Assembly (NCBI GenBank): GCA_963210315.1
Contig: OY723285.1
Location: 1,426,001 to 1,490,000 of the forward strand
Direction: 5' to 3'
DNA length: 64,000 nucleotides
From: Rhynchopus euleeides
Lineage: Eukaryota > Euglenozoa > Diplonemea > Diplonemida > Diplonemidae
Shown: one piece after another, positions 21,530 to 32,110 of the stretch
Position numbering within the stretch: position 1 is the first letter of the stretch
Layout: every line of letters starts with the position of its first letter
Position numbers and translations under genes: made by a program
The notes under the pieces: generated by a model
Told to the model about the DNA's origin: nothing
What the model saw: only the letters and a program-made list of their open reading frames with translations
Databases searched by the model: none

Positions 21530-22390
21530 GGGTGTACCCACCTCAAAAATATGTCTGTGGACCCAATGAAACCGGTTTTTCACACTTAGTTGCCCATTTT
21601 CGGTCAGAATTTCCGAAAAATCGGTGAAAAAAGGGGATTTTGCCCATTTTGGGCAAAATCCCGATTTTCATGAAAAAATGACAAAATCGGGGCAACTAGA
21701 CCCCATTTTGGGTGGTTTTCGGGTGAAAAACGTACCCTAGGCATCCCTGGGGTACATTGTATATCATCCCGGGCCTCTACGACCAGTAGAGGTGCGTTAA
21801 AATGCGGATTTTTACCCAAAAAAAGGACCCTGCAACCACCCTGCAACCACCCTGCAAGCACCCTGCAACCAGGTTGTAGGCACCCTACAACCCTATAACC
21901 ACCCAGAAACCACTGGGTATGCCCTAAAATGGGGTGTATGGGCCTGTCAGAACAGGTTTTCTACACCGAATCGCCCAAATTCAGTCCGATATTTTGAAAA
22001 AACTGTGAAAAATGGGGTATTCGCCCGTGTAGGGTAACAGCCCCAATTTTTCTGAAAAAATGTCAAAAATTGGGCAACTAGACCCCATTTTGGGTGGTTT
22101 TCGGGTGAAAAACGTACCCTAGGCATCCCTGGGGCACATTGTGTACCATCCAGGGCCTCTACGACCAGTAGATGTGCGTTAAAATGCACATTTTTACCCA
22201 AAAAAAAGGACCCTGCAACGATGTTGTAGGACCCTGCACACACCCTGCAACCGTGTTGTAGGCACCCTACAACCCTATAACCACCCAGAAACCACTGGGT
22301 ATGCCCGAAAAGGGGTGTACGGGCCTGTTAGAACAGGTTTTCGACACCGAATTGCCTAAATTCCGTCCAATTTTTTGAAAAAACTGTGAA
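21530..22390. repeat. Tandem-like ~380-bp repeats (copies 1, 2 and start of 3)
   Basis: The core GGGCAACTAGACCCCATTTT, followed by GGGTGAAAAACGTACCCTAG and then GGCCTCTACGACCAGTAG, occurs at 21689 and 22072, and again at 23763 and 23951 beyond the proline-rich ORF. Units also share CACCCTGCAACC runs and ACCACCCAGAAACCACTGGG. No coding sequence is recognised in the repeats. Confidence 0.85.
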
Positions 22391-22418
22391 TACCCCTGCT
22401 TCCCCTACCCCGCGTAAG

Positions 22419-23597
22419 ATGGGTGCAGAGCACGTTACGCTTGATGCGGATGAATCGTCGGGCTCCCAGCCTGATGATGCTCGTCTCGCTCCACCAGCAG
22501 ATACAGCACCGCCTCCGGCGCCCTCTCCGGCTCCGGAGCTCGTGCTGCACACAGACCTGCTGGACGGGCTACAGACCCCGCAGTCGGGCTCGCCGCCCCT
22601 CCCAGAGAGCGCCACGCAACGGAGATCTCCGAGCCCTTGCGTGGGGCGCCGCCTTCCTTTCTCTCCCTCTCTCCCCTCTGAGTCCTCGGTGCCCCGCGCG
22701 CAGAAGCGGGTAGCACCCATACAGGAGACAGGCGAATCTGCCCTGGGGCAACGCTCCTTTAACAACAGAAGAGTAGAACCTCAACCCCCCGTGTCCCCTG
22801 GTTCACCGATTTCAGCGTCAAGCCTTCGGCCTGACGAGGATAGTATCATGTCCCCATCAGAACTTGCTTCCCCCCTTCCTCTCTCGCCTGCACCTTCCCT
22901 TGTTGTGGATGACTCGCCGGGCTTTCAGCCCGTCGACACTCGGCTTAGTCCCCCATCAGACACTGTGTCACCCCCACCACCCTCTCCATGTCAGGAGCCC
23001 CTAGTGCCTTTAGACACTGCAACCCCCTCTCTTCCCGACTGGCAGGCAGAAACGCCGTCTCACCAGGGGGGCGACACGCTCTCCCACGAGTGCACGTCGC
23101 CGAGCCCTTACGTGGGGCGTCGACTTCCTTTCTCCCCTTCCTCCCCTTCTGAGTCCTCGGTTCCCCGCGCGCAGAAACGTGTAGCGCACATGCGGGAGGC
23201 AGACGAATCTGCCCTGGAGCGATGCTCGTTTCATAACAACAGAGCAGGTTTTCCTTCCTCCCGCACGATCATCAGCACAGCTAGATCAGGCGTGCCTTCC
23301 CCTTTCCCACGGGCCTCACAGGCCTTGCGCTTCTTGGAGCGCAAGACACGTGCTGTCCGTCCTTCTCGTTCTCGTTTCCTCCAGAAGCAGGTGTTGCGTG
23401 CGGTTCCGAAGCGCACCCGCTGCATCCCCTCTCCCACCATCTTTCGTTCGGCGGCTATTCCGCGCTCTTTTCAACGCGTCGTCGCGAAGATTGCGCCTCA
23501 GTATCAGCAGGCGCAATCTCCGGCTTCCAGTGTGTGTGTGTCCCCCCTCCTTTACAGCGCAACGAGGAGGAGAGCGAAACCGTGTGGTGTCACGTAG
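22419..23597 (+). CDS. Proline/serine-rich hypothetical protein with internal duplication
   Basis: A 392-residue ORF from the first ATG; no family is recognised. It is built of two ~150-residue repeats. The segments GRRLPFSPSLPSESSVPRAQ (near residue 75) and GRRLPFSPSSPSESSVPRAQ (near residue 230) are followed in each copy by a KRVA..ESAL..SFNN-like stretch, and each is preceded by a D-rich LSPPSD-type region. The C-terminal ~100 residues are strongly basic (FLERKTRAVRPSRSRF), with no Cys clusters or membrane segment. The ORF sits between copies of a genomic repeat and appears inserted into one (see findings). The duplicated halves stay in frame and conserve the same words, which argues for real coding. 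It could be an element-encoded nucleic-acid-binding protein or a domesticated host gene. Confidence 0.5.
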   Translation: MGAEHVTLDADESSGSQPDDARLAPPADTAPPPAPSPAPELVLHTDLLDGLQTPQSGSPPLPESATQRRSPSPCVGRRLPFSPSLPSESSVPRAQKRVAPIQETGESALGQRSFNNRRVEPQPPVSPGSPISASSLRPDEDSIMSPSELASPLPLSPAPSLVVDDSPGFQPVDTRLSPPSDTVSPPPPSPCQEPLVPLDTATPSLPDWQAETPSHQGGDTLSHECTSPSPYVGRRLPFSPSSPSESSVPRAQKRVAHMREADESALERCSFHNNRAGFPSSRTIISTARSGVPSPFPRASQALRFLERKTRAVRPSRSRFLQKQVLRAVPKRTRCIPSPTIFRSAAIPRSFQRVVAKIAPQYQQAQSPASSVCVSPLLYSATRRRAKPCGVT

Positions 23598-23688
23598 AGC
23601 AAGAGTAGGATAGCGGGCCCGGTTCCTCACGGTATGGTCCTTCGGGGCCAGGCTGCGATGCCAGCACGCTAACCCAAATTGCAATACC

Positions 23689-24105
23689 AAAAAACTGTGA
23701 AAAATGGGGGATTCGCCCATGTGGGGTAAAAGTCCCAATTTCATGAAAAAGTGTCAAAAATTGGGCAACTAGACCCCATTTCGGGTGTTTTTCGGGTGAA
23801 AAACGTACCCTAGGCATCCCTGGGGTACATTGTATACCATCCAGGGCCTCTACGACCAGTAGAAGCACGTGAAAATGCGTAATTTTACCCAAGGAAAAGG
23901 ACCCTGCAACGATGTTGTACGCCCAATTTCATGAAAAAATGTCAAAAATTGGGCAACTATACCCCATTTTGGGTGGGTTTCGAGTGAAAAACGTACCCTA
24001 GGCATCCCTGGGGCACATTGTATACCATCCAGGGCCTCTAGGACCAGCAGAGGTGCGTCAAATGCATATTTCCCCCCAAAAATGACCCTGCAACCACCCT
24101 GCACA
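23689..24105. repeat. Repeat copies resuming after the proline-rich ORF
   Basis: The same core as at 21689 and 22072 returns at 23763 and 23951. The first unit restarts at AAAAAACTGTGAA, the same 13 bp where the left copy is interrupted at 22378-22390. Confidence 0.8.
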
Positions 24106-24989
24106 GGCATGGGCTGCAGGGAATCGGATTCCTGGAATCGAGAATCCGATTCCGGAATCGAAAAACCGAGTGGAATCCGATTCCACAAAAAAAGTCAAAA
24201 AATAGATTTCCCATTGGGTGACACTTGGTTTTTCATGGTTTTGTACGGGAAAAAGACAATGCGATTTTTCGTGATTTTTCACCTCGGATGAGCCTCGATT
24301 TCGCAAAGTCGTCGGATTACCGAGACTTCGCGAAGAGAGGCGAAGCCGAGTAGGCGCCGCCCCGGCGCCGGGGGTTTGGGGGGCTTCACCCCCCAACCCC
24401 GCCGGAGCAGTGGATATCCCCCGTGGCGAAAAAAAAATTTCTCCCAAAAAAAAATATTTCTGGAAATCAGCTTGGCGAAAAAAAATATTTTCGCCACGGG
24501 ATTTTTGGCTGGGGGAAAAAAAAGTCCGAGTTTCCCTGGAGGTCAGATTTCTTTTCAACTATTTCTCAAAGCCCCGAACGCACAGCAGGCCAAGCTGGTC
24601 GATACATCGACAGCGAAATTTGTGTCCTCTTTTGGAGTTCACGACTGTGTCAAAGGCAGGCACAGGAGGACGCTCTGGTTGCGCAGTGGACGACGTTGAA
24701 GACTATGCTTCGCCAGTTCCGTCAAGAAGTTGCTAACAGTCACGTACACTTTGGTTGTTTATGGTTTACACTTCCCCGCAAGACTTGCTCGATGATGTCC
24801 TCAAGTATGCGAGGATATTTGGAGTCCGGCCTCTCAGTTTCCGCTGCGGGCTTCATTTGATGACATTCAGGTCATCCAGACGGACAAAATAATGCAGAGG
24901 AAGACCTCGTTCGGGCAATTGCAAGTACGCGTTGGGGCGGAGGTTCCAGAAGGGCGGGGCAGGGCATGACTGACCGAGCGGGTTGAGGT

Positions 24990-25012
24990 TTCGGCGCCCG
25001 AAGGGCGCCGAA
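24990..25012. other. GC hairpin next to A run
   Basis: TTCGGCGCCCGAAGGGCGCCGAA is self-complementary and followed by AAAAATT. Similar designs (TTTCGCGCGCG...CGCGCGAAA beside A/T runs) occur at 14615-14637 and 54954-54980. Confidence 0.7.
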
Positions 25013-25292
25013 AAAAATTGAGGGGTAAAAAAAATTCTGGCAAAATCGAGGCAGGGCTGTTCCTAACTGGGGGGCTTGTTCCCCACTTTCAGGATTCTGA
25101 ACTTTTTTTCTAAGAATTTTTGTAAGGGACCAAAAACGTTTTTTCTAAGAATTTTGTTAGGGGAATTTTTTTTCTAAGGTTGTTTCGCAGAGGAAAAAAC
25201 CTTTTCTCATTTTTTCCCAGTCGACACGGCGCGCACAGGGATGGAAGGGAAGTCTGTCCCCCGTGCAGTTCGCCTTGCTGGCCAACTGGAGA

Positions 25293-25360
25293 GACAGACG
25301 TTCACTACCGTGGCCTCCGGCGGCTGGGGGGCTCCGCCCCCCAGACCCCCCTGTGGCGTC
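25293..25360 (+). repeat. GC hairpin repeat, copy 3
   Basis: ACAGACGTTCACTACCGTGG, then the GGCCTCCGGCGGCTGGGGGG hairpin unit and GACCCCCCTGTGGCG; same unit as at 14129. Confidence 0.85.
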
Positions 25361-25506
25361 TGTCTCGTACTCGAGTCCTTCGAATCCTATCAGGTCGGGG
25401 TCCAACCATTCCAGTCGCCTCAGGAGGACGCAGCCAACTCGCACAGAATCTGTACACCCACACGGACAGATGTTCGCTACCAGAATCAATCTGTACGCCC
25501 ACACGA

Positions 25507-25565
25507 ACAGATGTTCGCGACCGTGGCCTCCGGCGGCTGGGGGGCTCCGCCCCCCAGACCCCCCA
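25507..25565 (+). repeat. GC hairpin repeat, copy 4
   Basis: AACAGATGTTCGCGACCGTG then the same hairpin unit, 214 bp after copy 3. Copies 3 and 4, like 1 and 2, occur as a closely spaced pair. Confidence 0.85.
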
Positions 25566-26387
25566 TGTAGCGTTTGCCCGCCCATCTCACTTCCCCGGGT
25601 ACAGTGCAGCGTAGGAGGTCAGCGCCGCATCCATGAAGCGCTTCTTCGAAGCCTGGTTGACATCGGACAGGAGGTCGGACTTCCCCACCTGGGAGATGCA
25701 CTCGCCGCGTTCGCGACATGCGTGACACGCGGCACACTACCTGAAACGTGAGTGTGCCTTGCTAACACGGGCATTTCAACGGTCTGCCGGCGACCGTTCC
25801 CCAAACCAGTAAACCAGCAGTTTTGGAAAATCGGAGAGGTCACCCTACTGCGCTGAATATGGTCCGCACCACAGCAAGAATCCCCGGGAGCTTTTGGGCT
25901 TTCAGACCTGAAGGACCAGCAGGTGGGTGGTGAGTGGCAGCTTTGTAACTGTCCTTCAGCTGCTGGCATGTCCAGTCCTGCGAGAGTGCCAAGGTGTATT
26001 GAGTACCTGCGGAGCACAACCCCCGATGAGAACGAGCGCCAGGTGATCCTCATTCATTTTCAGCTGTAACGCGCATGAGGGGCAGTCTCTGCCGCATGCA
26101 TCTCTCAAGAACTGGGCACACTCTAGAGCTGTCACATGATGACGCGGAGAGAAACCATAGAAAAAGTCCCGCCTGACGGGCACGCGCCTGGAAACTGTGG
26201 GGGGGCGAGCAAAAAATCCCTTGTAAAAATTCTTAGAAAAAACCTGGTTCCCCGACCCAAAAAACCTGGAAAAAGGGCTCGTTCCCCGCCCAGGCCTGAA
26301 TCGAGGGTCGAGAAAATTTTTTCGCCACCGGAAAAACCAGATTTTGGTGTCAGGATACAGCCTGCGCCGGAGGCGAAAAAAATTTTG

Positions 26388-26790
26388 GGCCTTTTTTGTT
26401 AAGGTGTACCGAAAATTGACATTTTTCCGGAGAAGACGTCCACGGCCGCGCACTTTACGTGCGCGCGCGGGGGGGGGGGGGGGGGGAGCCCGCCGCAGGC
26501 GCCGGAAATTTTTTCGGCCTTTTTTGTTAGGGTGTACCGAGAATCGACATTTTTCGGGAGAACACGTCCTCGGCCGCGCACTTTACGTGCGCGTGCGGGG
26601 GGGGGGGGCAGCCCGCCGCAGGCGCCGGAAATTTTTGGGGTCTCACAAAGAAGGTGTACCGAAAATCAACTTTTTTTACTAAGTCTGACCAAGTTTTGGC
26701 ACTTTTGGAGCGCCATTCTCAGAAGAAAGCCTCGGCAGGGGTGGGGGGGTGGGGGTATACAGCCCGCCGCAGGCGCCGGAAATTTTCAGG
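26388..26790 (+). repeat. Three degenerate tandem units of ~125 bp
   Basis: Units begin GGTGTACCGAAAATTGACATT and carry GGCCGCGCACTTTACGTGCG, a G run, then GCCCGCCGCAGGCGCCGGAA. The first two are closely related; the third is partial. The palindromic CGCGCACTTTACGTGCGCG word lies in each complete unit. Non-coding. Confidence 0.75.
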
Positions 26791-27255
26791 CGTGGTTTAG
26801 TATGTTGTGTTGCCGTTGTGTTGGCCGGAAATATTCAGGGACATTTCAGGGACGGAGAGCCAGCCACCTGGCCCAACCAAAAACAGGATTTTTCAACCAA
26901 AAATTCGATATTTTTTTCATGGTGTGCGAATGTGTTGAGAGTAACGGAAAATGCCCAAATTTTCATGTATCGAAAGAGTTGGCGAGCAATTCGTCCTTCT
27001 GTTCAATTCGACCCAAAACTGCCACCAGCCATTTTCTCAGGGCTTCTGGGTGGGTTCTGACCAGAAAAATTGCTGAAAAATGGCCAGAAACTAAGCAAAG
27101 TGCTCAACGTGGCACTACCCGTGTGCTCGGCAGGTTGTTTCGGCACCTGTTTTCTCCGTGTCATGCTTTTCGTGAGCGTGTCAGGGATGTTGGCACACGC
27201 TGGGGAGGGTTCACATGATGACATAACATATATCAGAAGCACACACCCACGTGGC

Positions 27256-27427
27256 GCTGTCCTTGGCAGGACTTTGAAAGTGCCGCCTTGATATCCTTGT
27301 TGGATAGAACCCTCATAGCACACCCTCAATCAGCTGACGACTGAGTGAGAAAAAGTGAGAAGTCAGCCATGTTTGGCTGAAAACTGACGACTCGTGACTC
27401 ATAGTGACTCGTAGCGAGGGCCCCCCT
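27256..27427. mobile_element. Degenerate MITE-related copy
   Basis: The right end TAGCGAGGGCCCCCC matches the GGGGGCC(C/T)TCGCTA terminus. The left part (AGGACTTTGAAAGTGCCGCC, then TTGATATCCTTGTTGGATAG) matches the reverse complement of 44290-44370. The left terminus is worn. Confidence 0.55.
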
Positions 27428-27522
27428 GGACCAAAAATCAAACTATTGAGGTCCTGGCCGGACATGTCCGGGGGGGGGGGGGGGCCAGTGTTGTTAGAAA
27501 CCGAGTTTTAAACATTTTAAAC

Positions 27523-27631
27523 GGGGGCCTTCGCTACCAGTCACTGCTCGTCACAGCTCGTCAGTCAGTGAGGGGAAGTGGGCCGTGGCTCACTTTTTCT
27601 CACTCAGTCACACTTGGTAGCGAAGGCCCCC
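27523..27631. mobile_element. MITE, GGGGGCCTTCGCTA family, complete
   Basis: Perfect termini GGGGGCCTTCGCTACCAG and TGGTAGCGAAGGCCCCC, flanked on both sides by AAC as a 3-bp target duplication. It is the reverse-orientation relative of 4232-4330. Confidence 0.85.
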
Positions 27632-27929
27632 AACGTTTTATTACTGAAACCCCCAAAAACCACCCAGTAATGGTCAGAAATCGGTTTTTGGGCCCATTTT
27701 TCACCCAGAAACACGTTTTTGGGCCTCTGTGAAAATTTCAATTTTTTGACATTTTTCGCGATTTTCTACAACTACTCGCCCACACAAAAACCATTTTTTA
27801 GCAGGGAAATGCAACGAATCAACGAATTAAGCCGTTTTAACCCCTTTCGTGCACTTTTTGGTCCCAGAAGGGGGTATATGGGGTGTTGGGGTCCCCCTAC
27901 GACTTGTCCATTTTTGGACATTTTTGGGT

Positions 27930-28190
27930 CAGATTCCGGAATCCGATTCTCGATTCCGGAATCGGTGGAATCCGATTCTGGATTCTGGAATCGGATTCCA
28001 CCGATTCCACGATTCCGGAATCGGTGATTTCGATTCCGGAATCGGATTCCACAATTTTGGAATCGGCGTTTTCGATTCCGGAATCCGATTCCACTCTTTT
28101 TCTGGAATCGTGGAATCCGGATTCTGATTCCGAATCCGGATTCCACGATTCCCGGAATCGAAAATTTTTATTTGGAATCCGATTCAATGC
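27930..28190. repeat. Array of GGAATCGGATTCC-type palindromic words
   Basis: More than a dozen interleaved GAATCCGATTC / GATTCCGGAATCG words, giving extensive self-complementarity. A shorter array of the same words lies at 24119-24190. Confidence 0.85.
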
Positions 28191-28599
28191 AGCCCATGGC
28201 ACAGGACTCACCCCAGAAAAGCCAAAAAAAGCCAAAAACTGGCCAAAAATGAGTGTTGGTGGGCCCAAAAGTGGGTAAAAACCTCCGGAAATTCATATCT
28301 GGGGTGGGTCTGGGGGTGGTTTTGCGCTGTTGACCTCCAGACCTGGATATTTCAAAAAAATTACAGTTTTTTATATGGACATCCGGGGCCCTAGGGGGGG
28401 GGGGCATACACGAACCCCCTCCACCACCACCACCCCTCCCCCCCCCATTGTGTGCCCACACATCCGAACCCCACCACCCACCCTGCACAGAGATCTAGCC
28501 GAAGCTTTATTGTCTCTTCCATCCCCAGCCCCTCCTTCCTCCCATTTTCCCTTGAGCCTGTGTGCCTGACCCTAGCAAGGCACAGTAACCGCTCTTCTT

Positions 28600-28634
28600 C
28601 TTCTTCTTCTTCTTCTTCCCCATCCCTGCCACAG
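28600..28634 (+). promoter_or_regulatory. Polypyrimidine tract and AG, likely trans-splice acceptor of the Rab gene
   Basis: A CTT-repeat pyrimidine tract (from ~28591) leads to CCCTGCCACAG, with AG at 28633-28634, one nucleotide before the ATG at 28636. An acceptor this close to the start fits spliced-leader addition rather than a conventional upstream exon. Confidence 0.6.
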
Positions 28635-28635
28635 C

Positions 28636-29286
28636 ATGTCTGTGCCTAAGATCTGCAGCGAGTACGATGTGCTCCTGAAGGTGATTGTGATCGGGGACTC
28701 AGGTGTTGGGAAGTCGTGCCTGCTGCACCGCTACACAGAAGACTCGTTCGACCCGAACTACATCGCGACCATCGGGGTGGACTTCAAGATCGACACCTTC
28801 GAGCGCCACGGGAAGGTCGTGAAGCTGCAGCTGTGGGACACCGCTGGCCAGGAGAGGTTCCGCACCATCGCATCTGCCTACTACCGCTCTGCGCACTGCG
28901 TGCTGCTGTGCTACGATGTGACAGACCGCGACACCTTCGCACACCTGAAGCAGTGGCTGAAGGAGGTCGAGGAGTACGCACGTGACAACATCCCCTTCGT
29001 GCTGGTGGGCCTGAAGGCGGACCTCCCCAAGGTTGTGCAGACGGAGGAGGCCACAGCGTTTGCAGACGCTTACGGCATGAAGCACGTGGAGGTGAGTTCA
29101 AAGGCGGGCATGCACGTGCGCACTGCGGTCAGCCTGTCGGTGGATGCAGCGTTGGAGGCACGCTCAGAGTCGATCGACATTGAGTTGATCGAGCGGAAGA
29201 GGCGCCTCCAGATCAACAGTGCGCACAACGTGGAGCCGCGCCGCATGACATGCCTCCAGCGGTTCAGCAGCATGTTCGGCTTCTAG
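28636..29286 (+). CDS. Rab-family small GTPase, atypical
   Basis: A 216-residue Ras-superfamily protein closest in flavour to Rab1/Rab8 types. It has P-loop GDSGVGKS (20-27), switch I with YIATIGVDFKI including the G2 Thr, and WDTAGQERFRTI (67-78) with the Rab-family switch II, followed by AYYR. Two features are odd. The G4 base-specificity motif NKxD reads LKAD (126-129), losing the Asn. The C-terminus ends TCLQRFSSMFGF with no CC, CXC or CAAX cysteines for prenylation. It may be a non-lipidated Rab-like protein, or the true 3' end may involve an unrecognised intron. Rabs direct vesicle budding, transport and tethering on endomembranes. AATAAA lies 36 nt past the stop. Confidence 0.92.
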   Translation: MSVPKICSEYDVLLKVIVIGDSGVGKSCLLHRYTEDSFDPNYIATIGVDFKIDTFERHGKVVKLQLWDTAGQERFRTIASAYYRSAHCVLLCYDVTDRDTFAHLKQWLKEVEEYARDNIPFVLVGLKADLPKVVQTEEATAFADAYGMKHVEVSSKAGMHVRTAVSLSVDAALEARSESIDIELIERKRRLQINSAHNVEPRRMTCLQRFSSMFGF

Positions 29287-29321
29287 GTGTAGAAGTCCTG
29301 TCCAGGTGGCATGGAGGCCTC

Positions 29322-29327
29322 AATAAA
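29322..29327 (+). terminator. Polyadenylation signal AATAAA after the Rab gene
   Basis: A canonical hexamer 36 nt downstream of the TAG stop. Whether this organism uses the hexamer, or couples polyadenylation to trans-splicing, is unknown. Confidence 0.4.
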
Positions 29328-30633
29328 GGCCTTCTCGCGCGTAGAGTTGCCGCATGGATGAGAGAGGTTTGTGTAGTGGGGCTGTTCCGCATGAGGGCAA
29401 TTTACGGGAAAAAATATATCGGCTTTTCCTCCCTCCCCGGTTGGAGCAACGTGATTTTCTATTACGCAAAGAGGCTCGTGGGCGGAGTGTTCGCTTCCTG
29501 CAGATGCAATGCACGATTGCACTCAGGTGCCGTTCTTACAAAAGAACGCAACTCCAAGGAGATTTTTTGGTAGGGCGCACAAACAAAAAGCCAAGTCTAT
29601 TGTTTGCGTTCCGGTTGGAAGTGCCAATGCACCAACCAAACCTAAGTGAGAGAGAGACCGCTGGCGGCCCAGAACTTTCCTCCAGGTCGTGAGCGGGGGG
29701 AGTGGGGGAGGAGGGGGGACTGACGGTCTGGAGGCCAAGCAACGCACGCCTCTCTCTCCGCCTGCCCATTACCCACCCCCTCTCTGTCTGTCTTATCTTG
29801 CAATCTGACCTTCTCCACCAACTCTCGTTCCCCCCCCCCCAACCCTCCGCTTTTCTTGTCTTTTGAGCTTCTCTGTATTTTGTTTTTGCGCCTGTGGCTG
29901 CCTCAACTAAAGGTGTTGCTGTCCCCCTTTTGTGAATGTGTGATGCGTGCGGCGCATGTGGGCGATCTTTATTCCTTCCTGTTGCACTGCAACCCGCCCC
30001 AACATATCATCGAGATGTTGCGTCCGGTTTGTTGTGTGCAGCGGGGGAAAGAAGAATTGTGCACCGCACGTGTGTGATGTCTGTTGTGTTCACACGCTTC
30101 CATGCTAGCCTCGCCCTTGGCAGCGTGTGTCAGTCAGAAGAACATCATTTCAGCGGGGTCAGCAAACATCTTTTTTCTCCTTGCCAGCAGCCCAGTGGCC
30201 CTCCATATGGCCAGCGGGCGTACGAGACGCCCCGTTGGCGGAGGGCCAGGGGAGGGGTCCACGCAAAGAACACTACACCCTCCGCCACCCCTACCACCCC
30301 ACCACCACCCCCTCTGTCTCCCGCGCTTGGCGTTTTGTGCAACAACCCCAAGGGTTTGGGACCATTCCGCCAGGGAATGTCGATGTCCCCCGGTGTGCTT
30401 CCACCCTGCTGTGCCACCGCAGCCCTCTCCACACGCACACCTCCCTGACCGCAGGGGTCAACAGACCAGACCCACACACACACACACACAACACACACAT
30501 ATATATTATTCTGAGAAACCAAAAAACACACCCCCCACACCCACCCCCAATTTTACAGCTCTCTCTTTGACCTCCCTCGCTGTACCACCCTCACCCCCCA
30601 CCCCCCCCCCCCCCCCCCCCCCACACCCACCCA
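29328..30633. other. Intergenic DNA, no gene seen
   Basis: Mixed spacer: CA-repeat around 30471-30500, poly-C at 30598-30622 immediately left of the 3-kb TIR element. Short open frames lack protein-like features. Confidence 0.4.
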
Positions 30634-31080
30634 CACCACGGACTAGTCGCCCGGACGACTAGTCGGGACGACGGGTGAAATGACGACGGGTGAAACGACG
30701 GGTCCACCCGTCGAGTCGACGGGTGGCACCCGTCGGCACGACGGGTGAACCTGCTGAAACGACGGGTGTTCCAGCCATTTCCTGTTGATATGGGCCAATT
30801 TCCATTGAAAACTAGGGGAGTACCTTGCATGGCATCAGGTTATTTTTCACGCCGAGCCATCTTCCCTGCACAGACCCACCCCCCCATTACTTTCCATTTA
30901 CAATTCCTTTGGTTCCCATTGGTGAAGGGGCTGCCCACCGGTGGACCGGGGTGAGCCATCCAGGTGGGCAGGGGGCCTGGGGGTGGGGCCTCAAAACAAC
31001 TCCCTCCCACGACGTCACCCCGCTCTCGAGGACAAACAAATCACCTACGTACCTGAACTGCCAAACACCCCCCCCCTCAC

Positions 31081-31623
31081 TTACGGGTGCGCGGATCTCA
31101 TGTGCTCGTCGCGCTTTACAGTGGTTTTAAAGAGCTCGAAACAAACACAGCAACGCTTTTGTGTCAGCACGCGCGAATGGTGACTGAGGTAGTGCTGGCT
31201 CAGTCCCTTCGATTTTGTCCGTTTGCCGCACTCCTGGCATGTGACAGTGCAAGTCTGACACGGCGCGTTGTTTTGTGGCCGATGTGCAGCATCATAATGC
31301 GCAAACAGTGCTTCTCTCGTGTGGACAACTTTGGAGCACACAATGCAGATATGCTGCTGCACAGGCACTGTACCGGATGGCGTTGGTTCTGGCACTTCTG
31401 GCACTTCTGGCACATCCTCGCTGTTGCCCCAGGATTTGGACTTGCAGATGCATGCGAGCAGCGTTGCCTTTGGAGTGGTGTTTTCTGGGTCGCCCAGAAA
31501 TTGTTGGCCCCATCGCCCCCTTTTTGTGACGTGAGATCCAAGGCCGAGGGACTCGAGTCTCCGCTGCAGTGCTGCCGTTGCTCCCTTCCAACAAGCGTTC
31601 CTCGCAGACACAGCAGCAAAGCT
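31081..31623 (-). pseudogene. Cys2-His2 zinc-finger reading frame without its own start
   Basis: An open minus-strand frame ends at the TAA at 31081-31083. It carries at least two clear zinc-finger-like units, HICIVCSKVVHTREALFAHY (then DAAH) and CCVCFELFKTTVKRDEHMRS (then AH), with a third Cys/His cluster CQTCTVTCQECGK..QHYLSHH between. It is preceded in frame by TAA (31624-31626) and has no ATG before the fingers, so it must be reached by splicing or frameshift, or is broken. A Cys-rich segment KLCCCVCEERL lies just upstream in another frame with ATG at 31702. Probable DNA-binding or transposition-associated protein of the TIR element. Confidence 0.55.
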
Positions 31624-31638
31624 TTATCGCGCCGAACT

Positions 31639-31938
31639 TCAGGAGGGTCGGGGTGCTCGGTTGGTCCAGCAGGCCGCACCCCTTGCCTTTGGTCCTCTGC
31701 ATTTCTCGCTCAGGTTTCCCTTTCGGTATTCAGCCTCTTCGCGCAGAGGGGTTTCCTTCTTCGCGACAGTTTTTCGCGAGAGCCCGAGTTGAGGGGGTTT
31801 CTCCCCGGCCTCCGCCACCTTCTGACGCAACGCTTTCGACATCTCCCCACACTTGCGGCCAGACAGCTGAGCATCGAACCTGTGCTCACGCAGGCCTTCT
31901 CCCACCAGGGCCAGGCGGATATCCTCCTCGACCGGCAT
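31639..31938 (-). CDS. Small ORF of the TIR element
   Basis: ATG at 31938-31936 gives 99 residues, charged (MPVEEDIRLALVGEGLREH...KALRQKVAEAGEKPP). No family is recognised. It lies in the same frame as the downstream zinc-finger frame, separated by TGA at 31641-31639 and TAA at 31626-31624, so the two may once have been one ORF or may be joined by a small intron. A TTGCAG lies 11 nt before the ATG and could be a splice acceptor. Confidence 0.35.
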   Translation of the reverse strand: MPVEEDIRLALVGEGLREHRFDAQLSGRKCGEMSKALRQKVAEAGEKPPQLGLSRKTVAKKETPLREEAEYRKGNLSEKCRGPKARGAACWTNRAPRPS

Positions 31939-32110
31939 GGTGCCTCCTGCAATGGAAGAGTGAGTGCAGCTTTGATAGTGGCTAGTTGATACCCAAATGT
32001 TGAAACCGTAGAGAAAAAGGCACAAGTGATCATTTACCAGGGTCAGAGGTCAGGGGCTTGGGGCTGTCAGTATTTCGCTGATGCATCATGTTTCTCTCCT
32101 CCTGGCTCGC

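Larger units (their letters stand above)
24107..28203. mobile_element. Possible ~4.1-kb element bounded by inverted GAATCGGATTCC arrays
   Basis: The left end CATGGGCTGCAGGGAATCGG (from 24109) recurs inverted at the right end as CCGATTCAATGCAGCCCATG (28179-28198), each followed inward by arrays of GGAATCGGATTCC-type words. The interior is a mosaic: hairpin repeats, ~125-bp repeats at 26.4-26.8 kb and two MITEs. No transposase or other gene is recognised. The inverted ends are seen directly; that they delimit one mobile unit is inference. Confidence 0.35.
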
